From the NCBI GenBank assembly GCA_002502215.1, contig DAPT01000123.1, forward strand, positions 32,624-44,094: a stretch of DNA of 11,471 nucleotides. The letters run 5' to 3'. This document shows positions 1-7,212 of the stretch, piece by piece (within the stretch, counting starts at the first letter, position 1; every line of letters starts with the position of its first letter). Position numbers and translations under genes: made by a program. The notes under the pieces were generated by a model, which had not been told where the DNA came from, searched no databases, and was given only the letters and a program-made list of their open reading frames with translations. Source of the stretch: Euryarchaeota archaeon UBA124 (GTDB lineage Archaea; Thermoplasmatota; Poseidoniia; Poseidoniales; Poseidoniaceae).

Positions 1-2216
1 ATCAAGCCTGGTACAGCGAGGATGGGGCGAATCTGCTCGTTGCTGCACACTCGCGTGGAGGAGCACAAGGTATCACAACTGCAGACATTCGAGGCTCTGG
101 AGGATATACCTCAACCGACATCAACAACAATTTCGGGGGGACGAGCAGTGCAACACCGCTTGTCTCGGGTGTGATTGCCCTCATGCTTGAAGCAAACCCT
201 GCGCTAACATACAGAGACGTGCAACACGTCCTCGTCCACAGTGCAAGAACCAACGATGCATTCAACAGCGATTGGGTAACCAACGGTGCTGGCCACGATG
301 TCAATCACAAATATGGACACGGTGCAGTCGACGCAGGTTTGGCTGTTCACATCGCTCGAAATTGGACCAATGTGAATCCTGAGTTCAACTGGTCGAGTGG
401 AGAGCTTGATGTTTCTCAATCCATTCCAGACAACACAAGAAATGGCTTATCGGAAACCGTGACTGTCGATGCAGGGTTGCTTGTCGAATCCGTCGAAATA
501 CGATTTGATGCTGATCATACCTACCGAGGTGATCTTGAAATTACGTTAACCTCACCCGATGGGACTGAATCGAGATTGGCTGAAGAACACAACGATAACA
601 ACAACAATTTCAACGAATGGGTGTTTTCAACAGTACTGCATTGGGACGAATCGTCGGATGGTGATTGGACGCTTGATGTCAACGATCGTGGAAATGGATA
701 CACCGGTAGCTGGAACCACTGGGAATTGGTCATCCACGGTGCCGAGGAAATCATCGACTCCGACAACGATGGCCTTCCCGATGAGGATGAAACCAACATT
801 CACAATACGGACCCGTTGGACCCTGACTCCGATGATGACAACCTCATGGACGGTTACGAAATCTTCAATTCATCTACGAGCCCGATTGATTCAGACACCG
901 ATGACGATCTTCTCGATGATGGTCAAGAGGTTCTCACCTTCTTGACGAATCCTCTCCAAGAAGATACGGACAGCGATGGATTGACCGATGGTAACGAAGT
1001 GCTTGTTACCTTCAGCAACCCACTGGTCTTCGACGCAGACAGTGACAGTGATGGTTGGTATTGGTTCCAAGATTGCAACGATACAAATCCAGAAATCAAG
1101 CCATTCCAACCAGAGCTTCTCGATGGCATCGACAACAATTGCGAAAACGGAATCGATGAAGGCTTCAAGTTTCTTGACACTGATAGTGACCGTTTGAGCG
1201 ATTGGGCTGAGTTCCACGTCCAATCAACAGACTGGAACAATCCAGATACCGATGGTGACGGTATGGACGATGGCGACGAAGTTCAGGTCTTCTTTTCCGA
1301 CCCAACCTATGCAGACCCGGACGATGACAGTGATGGATATTATTGGTTCCAAGATTGCGACGACAACGATTCAGATCGAAGCCCTGGCTTGTCCGAATGG
1401 CTCAATGGAATCGACGATGATTGCGACGAGGAAGTTGACGAAGATTTCCTTACAACGGATGCTGACCGCGATGGCCTCATCGATGTCGATGAATACAGCG
1501 TCTACAACACCGAATGGCAAGATGCAGATACCGATGACGATGGAATGCAAGATGGATACGAATTGTACATTGGAACGAATCCACTGTTTGCAGATCTCGA
1601 CAACGATGGGGACGGTGTTCGATGGTTCCTTGATTGCGATGACAACAATTCCAACATCAGCCCGTACGCAGAGGAAATCCGTAATGGAATCGATGACAAT
1701 TGTGATGGAGAGATTGACGAAGGCTTGCCCGCTCTCGACCCTCAAATATTGATTGTGGCATACTCATCCAGAATTTCTGAAGTCAATAAAGACATTGCAA
1801 TTACTGCATATGCGAACACGGATACGGAAGCAATTATCTTCCAGTTCGATGATCCTCTCGAGGCACAGATATTCGACAACCGAGTCATCGTCACAACAAC
1901 GGTCGAAGGAATCTATAGAGGAGAGGTCTGCGCTATAACAGACGGCATTTTTGACTGTGAATCGATCGTTGTTGAATACACAGAGGTCGAAGAACAAGAA
2001 GTAACACCAACCATCCCAAGTGAACCTGAACAGCGTTCCTCATATACGTCGGAACTGCGTGAGAATCTTCTCACAATCATCGTGATGACCAGCATCATAC
2101 TCCTCATCGTCTTGCTTGGATGGAAGCGTCCGAAAGCTCCGACAAAGTGGCAGCAACCATCGACCTATGACAGCAATGTTCCTGCTGCGCCCGACCTATC
2201 CATGTGGTCAAAGTAG
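1..2216 (+). CDS. Kexin/subtilisin-family (S8) surface protease with P-domain, TSP3 and MopE-like repeats, C-terminal part
   Basis: This is the C-terminal 737 residues of an extracellular serine protease; the frame is open to the left edge (first full codon at 3), so the start and the catalytic Asp and His lie outside the window. The motif GTSSATPLVSGV places the nucleophile Ser at 144-146, and the following helix (ALMLEANPALTYRDVQ) is typical of kexin/furin-type S8 enzymes. A proprotein-convertase P-domain follows at about 440-745 (SPDGT, then DWTLDVNDRGNG). Next come 23-residue thrombospondin type-3 calcium repeats from 756, and three MopE-like motifs (WF-DC-D ... NGID-(D/N)C ... DEG) near 1060, 1342 and 1621. 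A hydrophobic helix at about 2064-2127 followed by KRPK suggests a C-terminal anchor with a short cytoplasmic tail. Family and architecture are clear; the substrate is unknown. The gene ends 22 bases from the convergent membrane-protein gene. Confidence 0.93.
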   Translation, partial: QAWYSEDGANLLVAAHSRGGAQGITTADIRGSGGYTSTDINNNFGGTSSATPLVSGVIALMLEANPALTYRDVQHVLVHSARTNDAFNSDWVTNGAGHDVNHKYGHGAVDAGLAVHIARNWTNVNPEFNWSSGELDVSQSIPDNTRNGLSETVTVDAGLLVESVEIRFDADHTYRGDLEITLTSPDGTESRLAEEHNDNNNNFNEWVFSTVLHWDESSDGDWTLDVNDRGNGYTGSWNHWELVIHGAEEIIDSDNDGLPDEDETNIHNTDPLDPDSDDDNLMDGYEIFNSSTSPIDSDTDDDLLDDGQEVLTFLTNPLQEDTDSDGLTDGNEVLVTFSNPLVFDADSDSDGWYWFQDCNDTNPEIKPFQPELLDGIDNNCENGIDEGFKFLDTDSDRLSDWAEFHVQSTDWNNPDTDGDGMDDGDEVQVFFSDPTYADPDDDSDGYYWFQDCDDNDSDRSPGLSEWLNGIDDDCDEEVDEDFLTTDADRDGLIDVDEYSVYNTEWQDADTDDDGMQDGYELYIGTNPLFADLDNDGDGVRWFLDCDDNNSNISPYAEEIRNGIDDNCDGEIDEGLPALDPQILIVAYSSRISEVNKDIAITAYANTDTEAIIFQFDDPLEAQIFDNRVIVTTTVEGIYRGEVCAITDGIFDCESIVVEYTEVEEQEVTPTIPSEPEQRSSYTSELRENLLTIIVMTSIILLIVLLGWKRPKAPTKWQQPSTYDSNVPAAPDLSMWSK
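756..1031 (+). repeat. Four thrombospondin type-3 repeats with an exact 69-base period
   Basis: Acidic units beginning DSDNDGLPDEDE, DSDDDNLMDGYE, DTDDDLLDDGQE and DTDSDGLTDGNE start at 756, 825, 894 and 963, exactly 23 codons apart, each followed by a short stretch ending in a TDP/TSP/TNP/SNP-like turn. This is the calcium-binding TSP3 pattern. In surface proteases such arrays usually form a rigid calcium-stiffened stalk between the catalytic part and the membrane anchor, which fits their place here. Confidence 0.85.
963..1725 (+). repeat. Composite 94-codon tandem repeat (TSP3 plus MopE-like motif), three units
   Basis: Units start at 963, 1245 and 1527, 282 bases apart. Each opens with a DTD-DG TSP3 loop. 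About 30 residues later comes a WF-DC-D motif, then NGID or DGID with a second Cys, and VDE or IDE. The first two units also carry a second TSP3-like loop before the next unit begins; the third lacks it and is one residue shorter. The stretch ATTGGTTCCAAGATTGC is identical at 1060-1076 and 1342-1358, so the duplication is visible in the DNA. The Cys pair in each unit probably forms a disulfide (inference). Confidence 0.8.
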
Positions 2217-2238
2217 ATTCGGCCATCGAGAATCAGTC

Positions 2239-2766
2239 TCAACAGTCCTCTCCAGGGAACCCCATACAAACATCACAGAACATGTCCTGTAAGACATATT
2301 CAATGAAGAGGAACATGAATAGAATTGAGACGACAAAGTGAATCAGACTCCATGTAAAGACATCTTTGGAATCAAATTCAGAACTCGCAAATGAGATCAG
2401 CAACACCAACAAATTGATGGGGATACCAAGCATACCAAGCCAGAACATAGAGACACCTAGAATTTCAAACAGATTGTCATTGTCACATGTTTGAGGGCCA
2501 GAGGTATACCCAATGAATGCCAAGACTGCACCTACGACGACCATAGCAATGAGAATTTGGCAGAAGCCTCTGAATTGTAAATTGCCATCTGAAATCATCT
2601 GAACTCCCTCATCGGAGTCATCTCCCTCATCCTTTTCTGTGAGGGAACCATCTGACTCTTCATTATCGAGGTATCTTTGTTTCCATCGCTTCATGGCGGG
2701 GGTTTTGGGTTGAAATCCCTCGGATATATCCCCAGACTCGTCTGATTCCGGTTGGTCTTCGGTCAT
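2239..2766 (-). CDS. Unrecognised membrane protein, acidic N-terminus and three helices
   Basis: I do not recognise this 175-residue protein. Residues 1-60 are hydrophilic and rich in Asp, Glu and Ser, with a basic patch at 25-32 (MKRWKQRY). Three hydrophobic segments follow at about 68-87, 101-127 and 138-158. If the N-terminus is cytoplasmic, Cys94 in the first loop and Cys164, Cys167 (CDVC) and Cys175 at the C-terminus all face outward and could form disulfides or bind metal; that is inference from topology. The ATG at 2766 fits a TATA-like box about 27 bases upstream with essentially no leader. It converges on the protease gene with 22 bases between them, and diverges from the small gene at 2922. 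Confidence 0.75.
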   Translation of the reverse strand: MTEDQPESDESGDISEGFQPKTPAMKRWKQRYLDNEESDGSLTEKDEGDDSDEGVQMISDGNLQFRGFCQILIAMVVVGAVLAFIGYTSGPQTCDNDNLFEILGVSMFWLGMLGIPINLLVLLISFASSEFDSKDVFTWSLIHFVVSILFMFLFIEYVLQDMFCDVCMGFPGEDC

Positions 2767-2789
2767 TGCAGTTTACTAAGAATTTGAAC

Positions 2790-2797
2790 AGATAAAC
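2790..2797 (-). promoter_or_regulatory. TATA-like box for the 2239-2766 membrane protein
   Basis: On the minus strand the sequence reads GTTTATCTG, centred about 27 bases upstream of the ATG at 2766. This is the archaeal TATA-to-transcription-start distance, so the transcript would begin at or next to the start codon (leaderless). Moderate support only, because the box is not a perfect TTTATATA. Confidence 0.45.
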
Positions 2798-2815
2798 CAT
2801 TCGCCGACCTAAAAC

Positions 2816-2826
2816 GGAACTGTTCC
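2816..2826. promoter_or_regulatory. Perfect 11-base palindrome GGAACTGTTCC in a divergent promoter region
   Basis: GGAAC and GTTCC flank a single T. It lies about 20 bases upstream of the minus-strand TATA-like box and within the 155-base region between two divergent genes, where an operator would be expected. No regulator is identified, and short palindromes arise by chance. Confidence 0.3.
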
Positions 2827-2893
2827 ATATGCATCATAGCCACAACAATGCGCTTCGATTGTTTGATAATCTTTGAAGAAAATGTTCGCCTTA

Positions 2894-2908
2894 CCTCACC
2901 AAGTGAGG
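2894..2908 (+). promoter_or_regulatory. Hairpin covering the ribosome binding site of the small gene at 2922
   Basis: CCTCAC and GTGAGG form a perfect 6-bp stem around a CAA loop. The right arm together with the following GG is the only Shine-Dalgarno-like sequence (GTGAGGGG, 2903-2910) for the ATG at 2922, with 11 bases of spacing. The left arm resembles the anti-Shine-Dalgarno end of 16S rRNA, so folding would hide the site. It could equally act as a DNA operator. Confidence 0.35.
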
Positions 2909-2921
2909 GGATGTGTTGAAC

Positions 2922-3173
2922 ATGAGTAAAACCAAGAAAACCGAAACGAAGCAAACCGAAGAAAGCCGAACCATGTTGGTAGGATACGTTCGCCGCAGCA
3001 ATGCTGGCGGAGCGATCAAGTTGTCCATCAACACCGCATCGTTCGCAGACTGCGAAACCTATGAAACAAGCGATGGGGAATCCTACGTTCCTCTCGTAGT
3101 GTCCATGGCTGCACTTCAGCGAGTTATCGCTGGTGAGCGAGCTGTGACAACCGTTTCACAACTCCTCGATTGA
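2922..3173 (+). CDS. Small unrecognised protein, 83 residues, basic tail
   Basis: I do not recognise this protein. An N-terminal tail of about 17 residues rich in Lys, Thr and Glu precedes a compact region (LVGYVRRSNAGGAIKLSINT ... VPLVVSMAALQRVIAGERAVTT) with beta-type stretches and one C-terminal helix. It has no signal peptide or membrane helix, so it is probably cytoplasmic; the basic tail would suit nucleic acid binding, but nothing proves it. I chose ATG 2922 over an in-frame GTG at 2913, because the latter is only 2 bases from GTGAGGGG. It diverges from 2239-2766 and is followed by a noncoding stretch before the glycosyltransferase. Confidence 0.7.
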   Translation: MSKTKKTETKQTEESRTMLVGYVRRSNAGGAIKLSINTASFADCETYETSDGESYVPLVVSMAALQRVIAGERAVTTVSQLLD

Positions 3174-3228
3174 TTAATAGAGGTGTACGGTGAAATTAGC
3201 AATCATGTACTCAGATGTGCATGAAGCC

Positions 3229-3260
3229 GAACACTGCTCAATCCAGGTTGAGCAGTGTTC
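3229..3260. repeat. Perfect 13-bp inverted repeat with 6-base loop
   Basis: GAACACTGCTCAA (3229-3241) and TTGAGCAGTGTTC (3248-3260) pair without mismatch around the loop TCCAGG. It lies 56 bases after the stop of the small gene and about 40 bases before the TATA box of the glycosyltransferase. No T-run follows, so it is not a typical intrinsic terminator. It could be an RNA 3' end structure of the small gene or a binding site for a dimeric regulator of the downstream operon. Confidence 0.7.
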
Positions 3261-3299
3261 TATTATCCATTCCATGCCCAGTGTAACGAGGAGTACAAC

Positions 3300-3307
3300 T
3301 ATATATT
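3300..3307 (+). promoter_or_regulatory. TATA box for the glycosyltransferase-exporter operon
   Basis: TATATATT is centred about 26 bases upstream of the ATG at 3329, in the AT-richest stretch nearby. That spacing would start the transcript at the ATG. A possible ribosome binding site GAGG at 3318-3321 lies between box and start and would be used only if transcription begins further upstream. Confidence 0.6.
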
Positions 3308-3328
3308 CTATATTTTCGAGGTTTTAGT

Positions 3329-4258
3329 ATGCAGACCGACATTGGCCACGTCCGCATTATTGCAGGCATGCCTATGTACAACGAGGAGGAAACCATTGGA
3401 ACAGTTGTTACAATGGCCCTTCGACACGTCGATGAAGTCATCTGCATCGATGATGGTTCTTCAGATTCCAGTGCTCGCATTGCAGAAGCATGTGGTGCAA
3501 CGGTCATCCGTCATCGTGGAAATCAAGGATACGGAGCCGCACTCAAGACCTTGTTCAAGACAACAAGAAACAGCGATACAGACGTTCTCGTCGTTCTCGA
3601 TTCAGATGGTCAGCACGATACAAAAGATATTCCCAAACTTATCAAGCCAATTCTCGATGAAGAAGCCGACTTTACGATTGGTTCTCGTTTCGTAGAAGGT
3701 GGAGAAGGCAACGACATGCCTGCTTACCGACGTCTTGGAATTAAAGTCATTACAGCAGCGAGCAACCTCACAAGCGATCTTGACATCAAGGATACACAAT
3801 CCGGTTTCCGAGCATTCTCTCGAAAAGCCATCGATCGCCTACGATTTGATGCAGACGGCATGGAATTATCCCTTGAGATGCTTGAAGACGCAAAAGAAAA
3901 GCAACTTACAATTCAAGAAGTCCCAACCGTTATTCGCTACGATGTACCAAAAGGATCCAACTTTACTGCTATCTCTCATGGATTCACGGTCCTTTCATGG
4001 GCACTCCTTTCGCTCTCACAAAAGAAGCCGCTGTTAACGCTCGGCCTACCAGGTCTCGGCCTGCTCGCAGCAGGAGCTGCCATGGGAATGAACACCGCTC
4101 AAGAATTTACCACACAATTCGATACAGTACTTGGTCAAGGATTGACAGCTGTATGGATTGGCGTCCTTGGATTAGCGTTGATAGCGACTGGTTTTATTCT
4201 TCAAACCGTTCGTGGATTCCTGCGTATTTTGTTGGTGCGTGAATTCGGCCTTGATTGA
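3329..4258 (+). CDS. Family-2 glycosyltransferase, polyprenyl/dolichyl-phosphate sugar synthase-like, with two membrane helices
   Basis: This 309-residue membrane enzyme probably transfers a sugar from a nucleotide donor to a polyprenyl or dolichyl phosphate on the cytoplasmic face. The GT-A fold is shown by MPMYNEEETIG (14-24), the nucleotide-binding DDGSSD (41-46), GNQGYGAALKT (64-74) and the metal-binding DSDGQHD (91-97). GSRF (118-121) and DTQSGFRAFSR (155-165) are DPM1-family signatures. Two hydrophobic helices at about 235-254 and 272-293 end the protein, as in archaeal DPM1-like enzymes with membrane tails. The precise sugar and lipid cannot be read from sequence. The exporter gene starts 47 bases downstream on the same strand with no TATA box between, so they are likely one transcript. 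Confidence 0.9.
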   Translation: MQTDIGHVRIIAGMPMYNEEETIGTVVTMALRHVDEVICIDDGSSDSSARIAEACGATVIRHRGNQGYGAALKTLFKTTRNSDTDVLVVLDSDGQHDTKDIPKLIKPILDEEADFTIGSRFVEGGEGNDMPAYRRLGIKVITAASNLTSDLDIKDTQSGFRAFSRKAIDRLRFDADGMELSLEMLEDAKEKQLTIQEVPTVIRYDVPKGSNFTAISHGFTVLSWALLSLSQKKPLLTLGLPGLGLLAAGAAMGMNTAQEFTTQFDTVLGQGLTAVWIGVLGLALIATGFILQTVRGFLRILLVREFGLD

Positions 4259-4275
4259 GCCCATACCGTCGCATT

Positions 4276-4290
4276 GTTCATCAATTGAAC
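4276..4290. repeat. Short inverted repeat in the gap between glycosyltransferase and exporter
   Basis: GTTCA and TGAAC flank TCAAT in the 47-base gap. It could be a weak hairpin or a binding site, but five-base arms are weak evidence. The exporter ATG at 4306 has no clear ribosome binding site in front of it. Confidence 0.2.
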
Positions 4291-4305
4291 ACGGTTGGTT
4301 AGACC

Positions 4306-7212
4306 ATGGCAGGACAACTCTCTGCAATTCTCGAGAGTTTCCGGAAGACCACGGAACCCGCTCGAGAACAAATCGAGAAATGGCAAGGTGAATTAAATTC
4401 TTATGCTCGTAAGCGAACAGAACAGTTGTACAGAACGGTGCTTGCATCACCTGCAGTTTTCATTATTCTCCTTATCGTAATATCAGCCTTCCTCGGCCAA
4501 CGTGGGCTTGATTTCCAATCGCAAATTGAAGACGACGTCGAAATCTTCCTTCCAGACGGTGCAGAATCAACGGACCTGCTTTTGGAAGTAAGAGAGGAAT
4601 GGTCAACCGACATCGCAGTCATTTACATCCAGACAGACAATGCTCGTTTAGGTGGTGGTTTAGGTGACAACATCACTGATGAGGCCATTCTCCGAGAAAT
4701 TAGTTGGGTCGAGGGCGATGATGACAACGTTGGAGGTTCCTTCACAGGTCGTGGAATGGACCACAATAAGCAAGACTACGGGGCGATTGATGGAGTTTTG
4801 TGGATTATTTCACCAGCTCAAATCATGAAGGAAATCAACTCGGCTGACGGTCGTTTCAACGAATCGATGTGTGTTCATGGTGTCAATACACGTTTGCCTG
4901 TTGATCTTGATTGCGAGAATCTCCCCGGAGGAGGGCGTTATGCAATTCCAGACCAGCAAACAATTGACCAAATCATTCAGAATTCAAGTGGCTCTTTTGA
5001 AGACATCATCATGGATACCAACGACAACGATTTATCGGTCGACAGCGATGGAGACGGTGACCCAACAAACGACATGGATGGTGATGGTGTTTGGGACACT
5101 ACTGCGATCATTGTTGGCATGCGTGCCGATGTTCCAGATCAGTGGGGGGAATTGGACCGGTTGTTGGACCATTTTGATGACATCATTGACAGCCGACCGA
5201 TGGACTCACAATCGACGGATATGACGGTTACAGGACTTACAAAGACCTTGGAAGATGTTTCTGATGCCATTTATGATGACCTTGTCAAGATGTTGCCTTA
5301 TTCGATTCTGTTCACTATTCTTATCATTTCATTCTTGCATCGATCCGCAAAGGTCGTTATCATTACAGGCACACCAATTCTCCTCGCTCTTGGCGTCACC
5401 TTCGGAGCATCGGTCGTACTCAAGTGGACACTCACACCGATGATTGTCGCAACCTTCCCAATTTTGATTGGATTGGGTGTGGATTATGCCTTGCACATGG
5501 TCAACCGCATCGAGGAAGTGCGGCGAAAGGAACTCGAACGAATCATTGAAGAAAATACAACGCGCAAGCGTCAAGGAAAAGAACCACTCTCACAACCAGA
5601 CCTCTGGGACAAAGAGTTCTACATCCGATGCGTTACAACCATGGCAGGTTCAACTGGCGTTGCTGTCTTCCTTTCAGCCCTGACAACCATGGTTGGATTT
5701 TCAGTTCTTATCGCACCGACTATCGTAAACATCGCACCCATTCGTTCGGTTGGACTTACACTGGTTGTTGGAATTTTATCGACGCTCGTGTTTTCGATCA
5801 TTCTTGTTCCAGCACTGGCTTGGATGCTTCGATTCCATAAGCGTACCAATCCAGGCATGTGGAAGAACATTGGTAAGGTTCCAATTCGCTACTTTGTCGT
5901 CATACTCCTCGTTAGTTCAAGCGTAACGGTTTACGGGATTGCAAATCTGGATGAACTCAACGAACCCATCACTGGTTCGAGTGAAGCACCTGAGGGTATC
6001 GAATCCCTGGATAAGATTGCAAAATATTCGGAACAATTCGACAGTGGGCAAACCTCGATGTTTGTGTTTGATGCAGCCAATCGCTTCAACAACAACGAGA
6101 CCTCGAACATCAGAGATCTTCCTGTTATGGATGCCATTGATCGGTTGGAACAACGTATTGATGCTGTTGAAAGCACCGATACGACGAGCATCATCACGTT
6201 CCTCAAAGCCGTACCAGTAAGCATTCAATTAACAGACAACGTTGTGCTCTATGAGGGCTCATTGTGGGATTTGCTTCATGATGAGTGTTGGGAGAGCAAC
6301 GATCCAATCGAATGCAATGTTTGGATAGCTCTTGAGGCGAGCGGGCCAAGTGGGCGAGAAGGACTGCGAAGAGACATGGTTAACGTTGCTTTTGACACGC
6401 TTTCACTCGAAGTACGCTCGATGCTCCTGAACCAGCAAGAAACCAAGGCAATTGTTTACGTCGACCAACCGTACATGAACCTCAACATTGCATCCGACCT
6501 TCGTGATGAAATCGATGAGATCTTATCCGAACCACCTGAACTTCAACAGACCCGAACCTCAAAATTGACCGGTGGTCTACCGGTATCCCTCGACATCAAT
6601 GAAGGAATACACGATACACAATCACGAACGACCATCTTGACAATGCTCATCCTCACGGTTGTATTGGCACTTGTTTTCCGTTCGATTCGCTTAGGAATCA
6701 TAACCATGGTTCCAGTCGCGGTGGTAATTCTGTGGCAACCACTACTGATGCAAAGCGGTGATGTCAACGTCAACATCTTCACAGCAATGATCGGAACCAT
6801 TGTGTTTGGAATTGGAGTCGATGATGCGATTCACGTTATGCATCGAATACAGGAAGAAGGAGAAAATTCCAAAGGAATTGCCCACGCGATCGAAGAAACT
6901 GGTCAGACTATTTTCGAAACAACAATTACAACGGTGGCTGGAATTTCTGCAGGTTTCCTGGCAGCGTTCCCAGGTTTAGAGAACTTCTTCATGCTCATGT
7001 GTTTGCTGATTATCTTCGCATTCGTGACAAGTTCTTTCCTTCTTCCGAGCATTCTTGTCGCAGAGCACACTGTTCGAGACGTGGCCAAAGGTCGAACCAC
7101 ACTAAGGGAATTTGTACGTGGAGAAGACCCTTGGAGAGACATGTCAGGGGACATGACCATCATCAAGGCATCAGAATTGAAACCTGTTGATGCAGTTCTC
7201 GATCAATCGTAG
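4306..7212 (+). CDS. RND-superfamily exporter (MMPL/HAE3-type, single subunit)
   Basis: This 968-residue protein has the duplicated RND plan: a helix (about 48-66), a large outer loop (67-330), five to six helices (331-546), a second outer loop (547-772) and five more helices (773-918). The proton-relay motif appears in both halves, GLGVDYALHMVNRIEE (389-404) and GIGVDDAIHVMHRIQEE (835-851). The length and absence of an adaptor suit archaeal HAE3-type exporters, which move hydrophobic compounds or lipids by proton motive force. The first outer loop holds a calcium-type acidic stretch (246-264, DSDGDGD then DMDGDGVWD), unusual for the family. The N-terminal 45 residues are charged and probably helical in the cytoplasm. 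The cargo is unknown. It follows the glycosyltransferase and overlaps the convergent cupredoxin gene by 10 bases. Confidence 0.9.
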   Translation: MAGQLSAILESFRKTTEPAREQIEKWQGELNSYARKRTEQLYRTVLASPAVFIILLIVISAFLGQRGLDFQSQIEDDVEIFLPDGAESTDLLLEVREEWSTDIAVIYIQTDNARLGGGLGDNITDEAILREISWVEGDDDNVGGSFTGRGMDHNKQDYGAIDGVLWIISPAQIMKEINSADGRFNESMCVHGVNTRLPVDLDCENLPGGGRYAIPDQQTIDQIIQNSSGSFEDIIMDTNDNDLSVDSDGDGDPTNDMDGDGVWDTTAIIVGMRADVPDQWGELDRLLDHFDDIIDSRPMDSQSTDMTVTGLTKTLEDVSDAIYDDLVKMLPYSILFTILIISFLHRSAKVVIITGTPILLALGVTFGASVVLKWTLTPMIVATFPILIGLGVDYALHMVNRIEEVRRKELERIIEENTTRKRQGKEPLSQPDLWDKEFYIRCVTTMAGSTGVAVFLSALTTMVGFSVLIAPTIVNIAPIRSVGLTLVVGILSTLVFSIILVPALAWMLRFHKRTNPGMWKNIGKVPIRYFVVILLVSSSVTVYGIANLDELNEPITGSSEAPEGIESLDKIAKYSEQFDSGQTSMFVFDAANRFNNNETSNIRDLPVMDAIDRLEQRIDAVESTDTTSIITFLKAVPVSIQLTDNVVLYEGSLWDLLHDECWESNDPIECNVWIALEASGPSGREGLRRDMVNVAFDTLSLEVRSMLLNQQETKAIVYVDQPYMNLNIASDLRDEIDEILSEPPELQQTRTSKLTGGLPVSLDINEGIHDTQSRTTILTMLILTVVLALVFRSIRLGIITMVPVAVVILWQPLLMQSGDVNVNIFTAMIGTIVFGIGVDDAIHVMHRIQEEGENSKGIAHAIEETGQTIFETTITTVAGISAGFLAAFPGLENFFMLMCLLIIFAFVTSSFLLPSILVAEHTVRDVAKGRTTLREFVRGEDPWRDMSGDMTIIKASELKPVDAVLDQS

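Noticed and set aside
559..945. Plus-strand alternative frames rich in Met and Thr within the protease repeats
   Set aside because: The GAT/GAC-rich repeat DNA reads without stops in more than one frame; only frame 3 shows the P-domain and calcium motifs.
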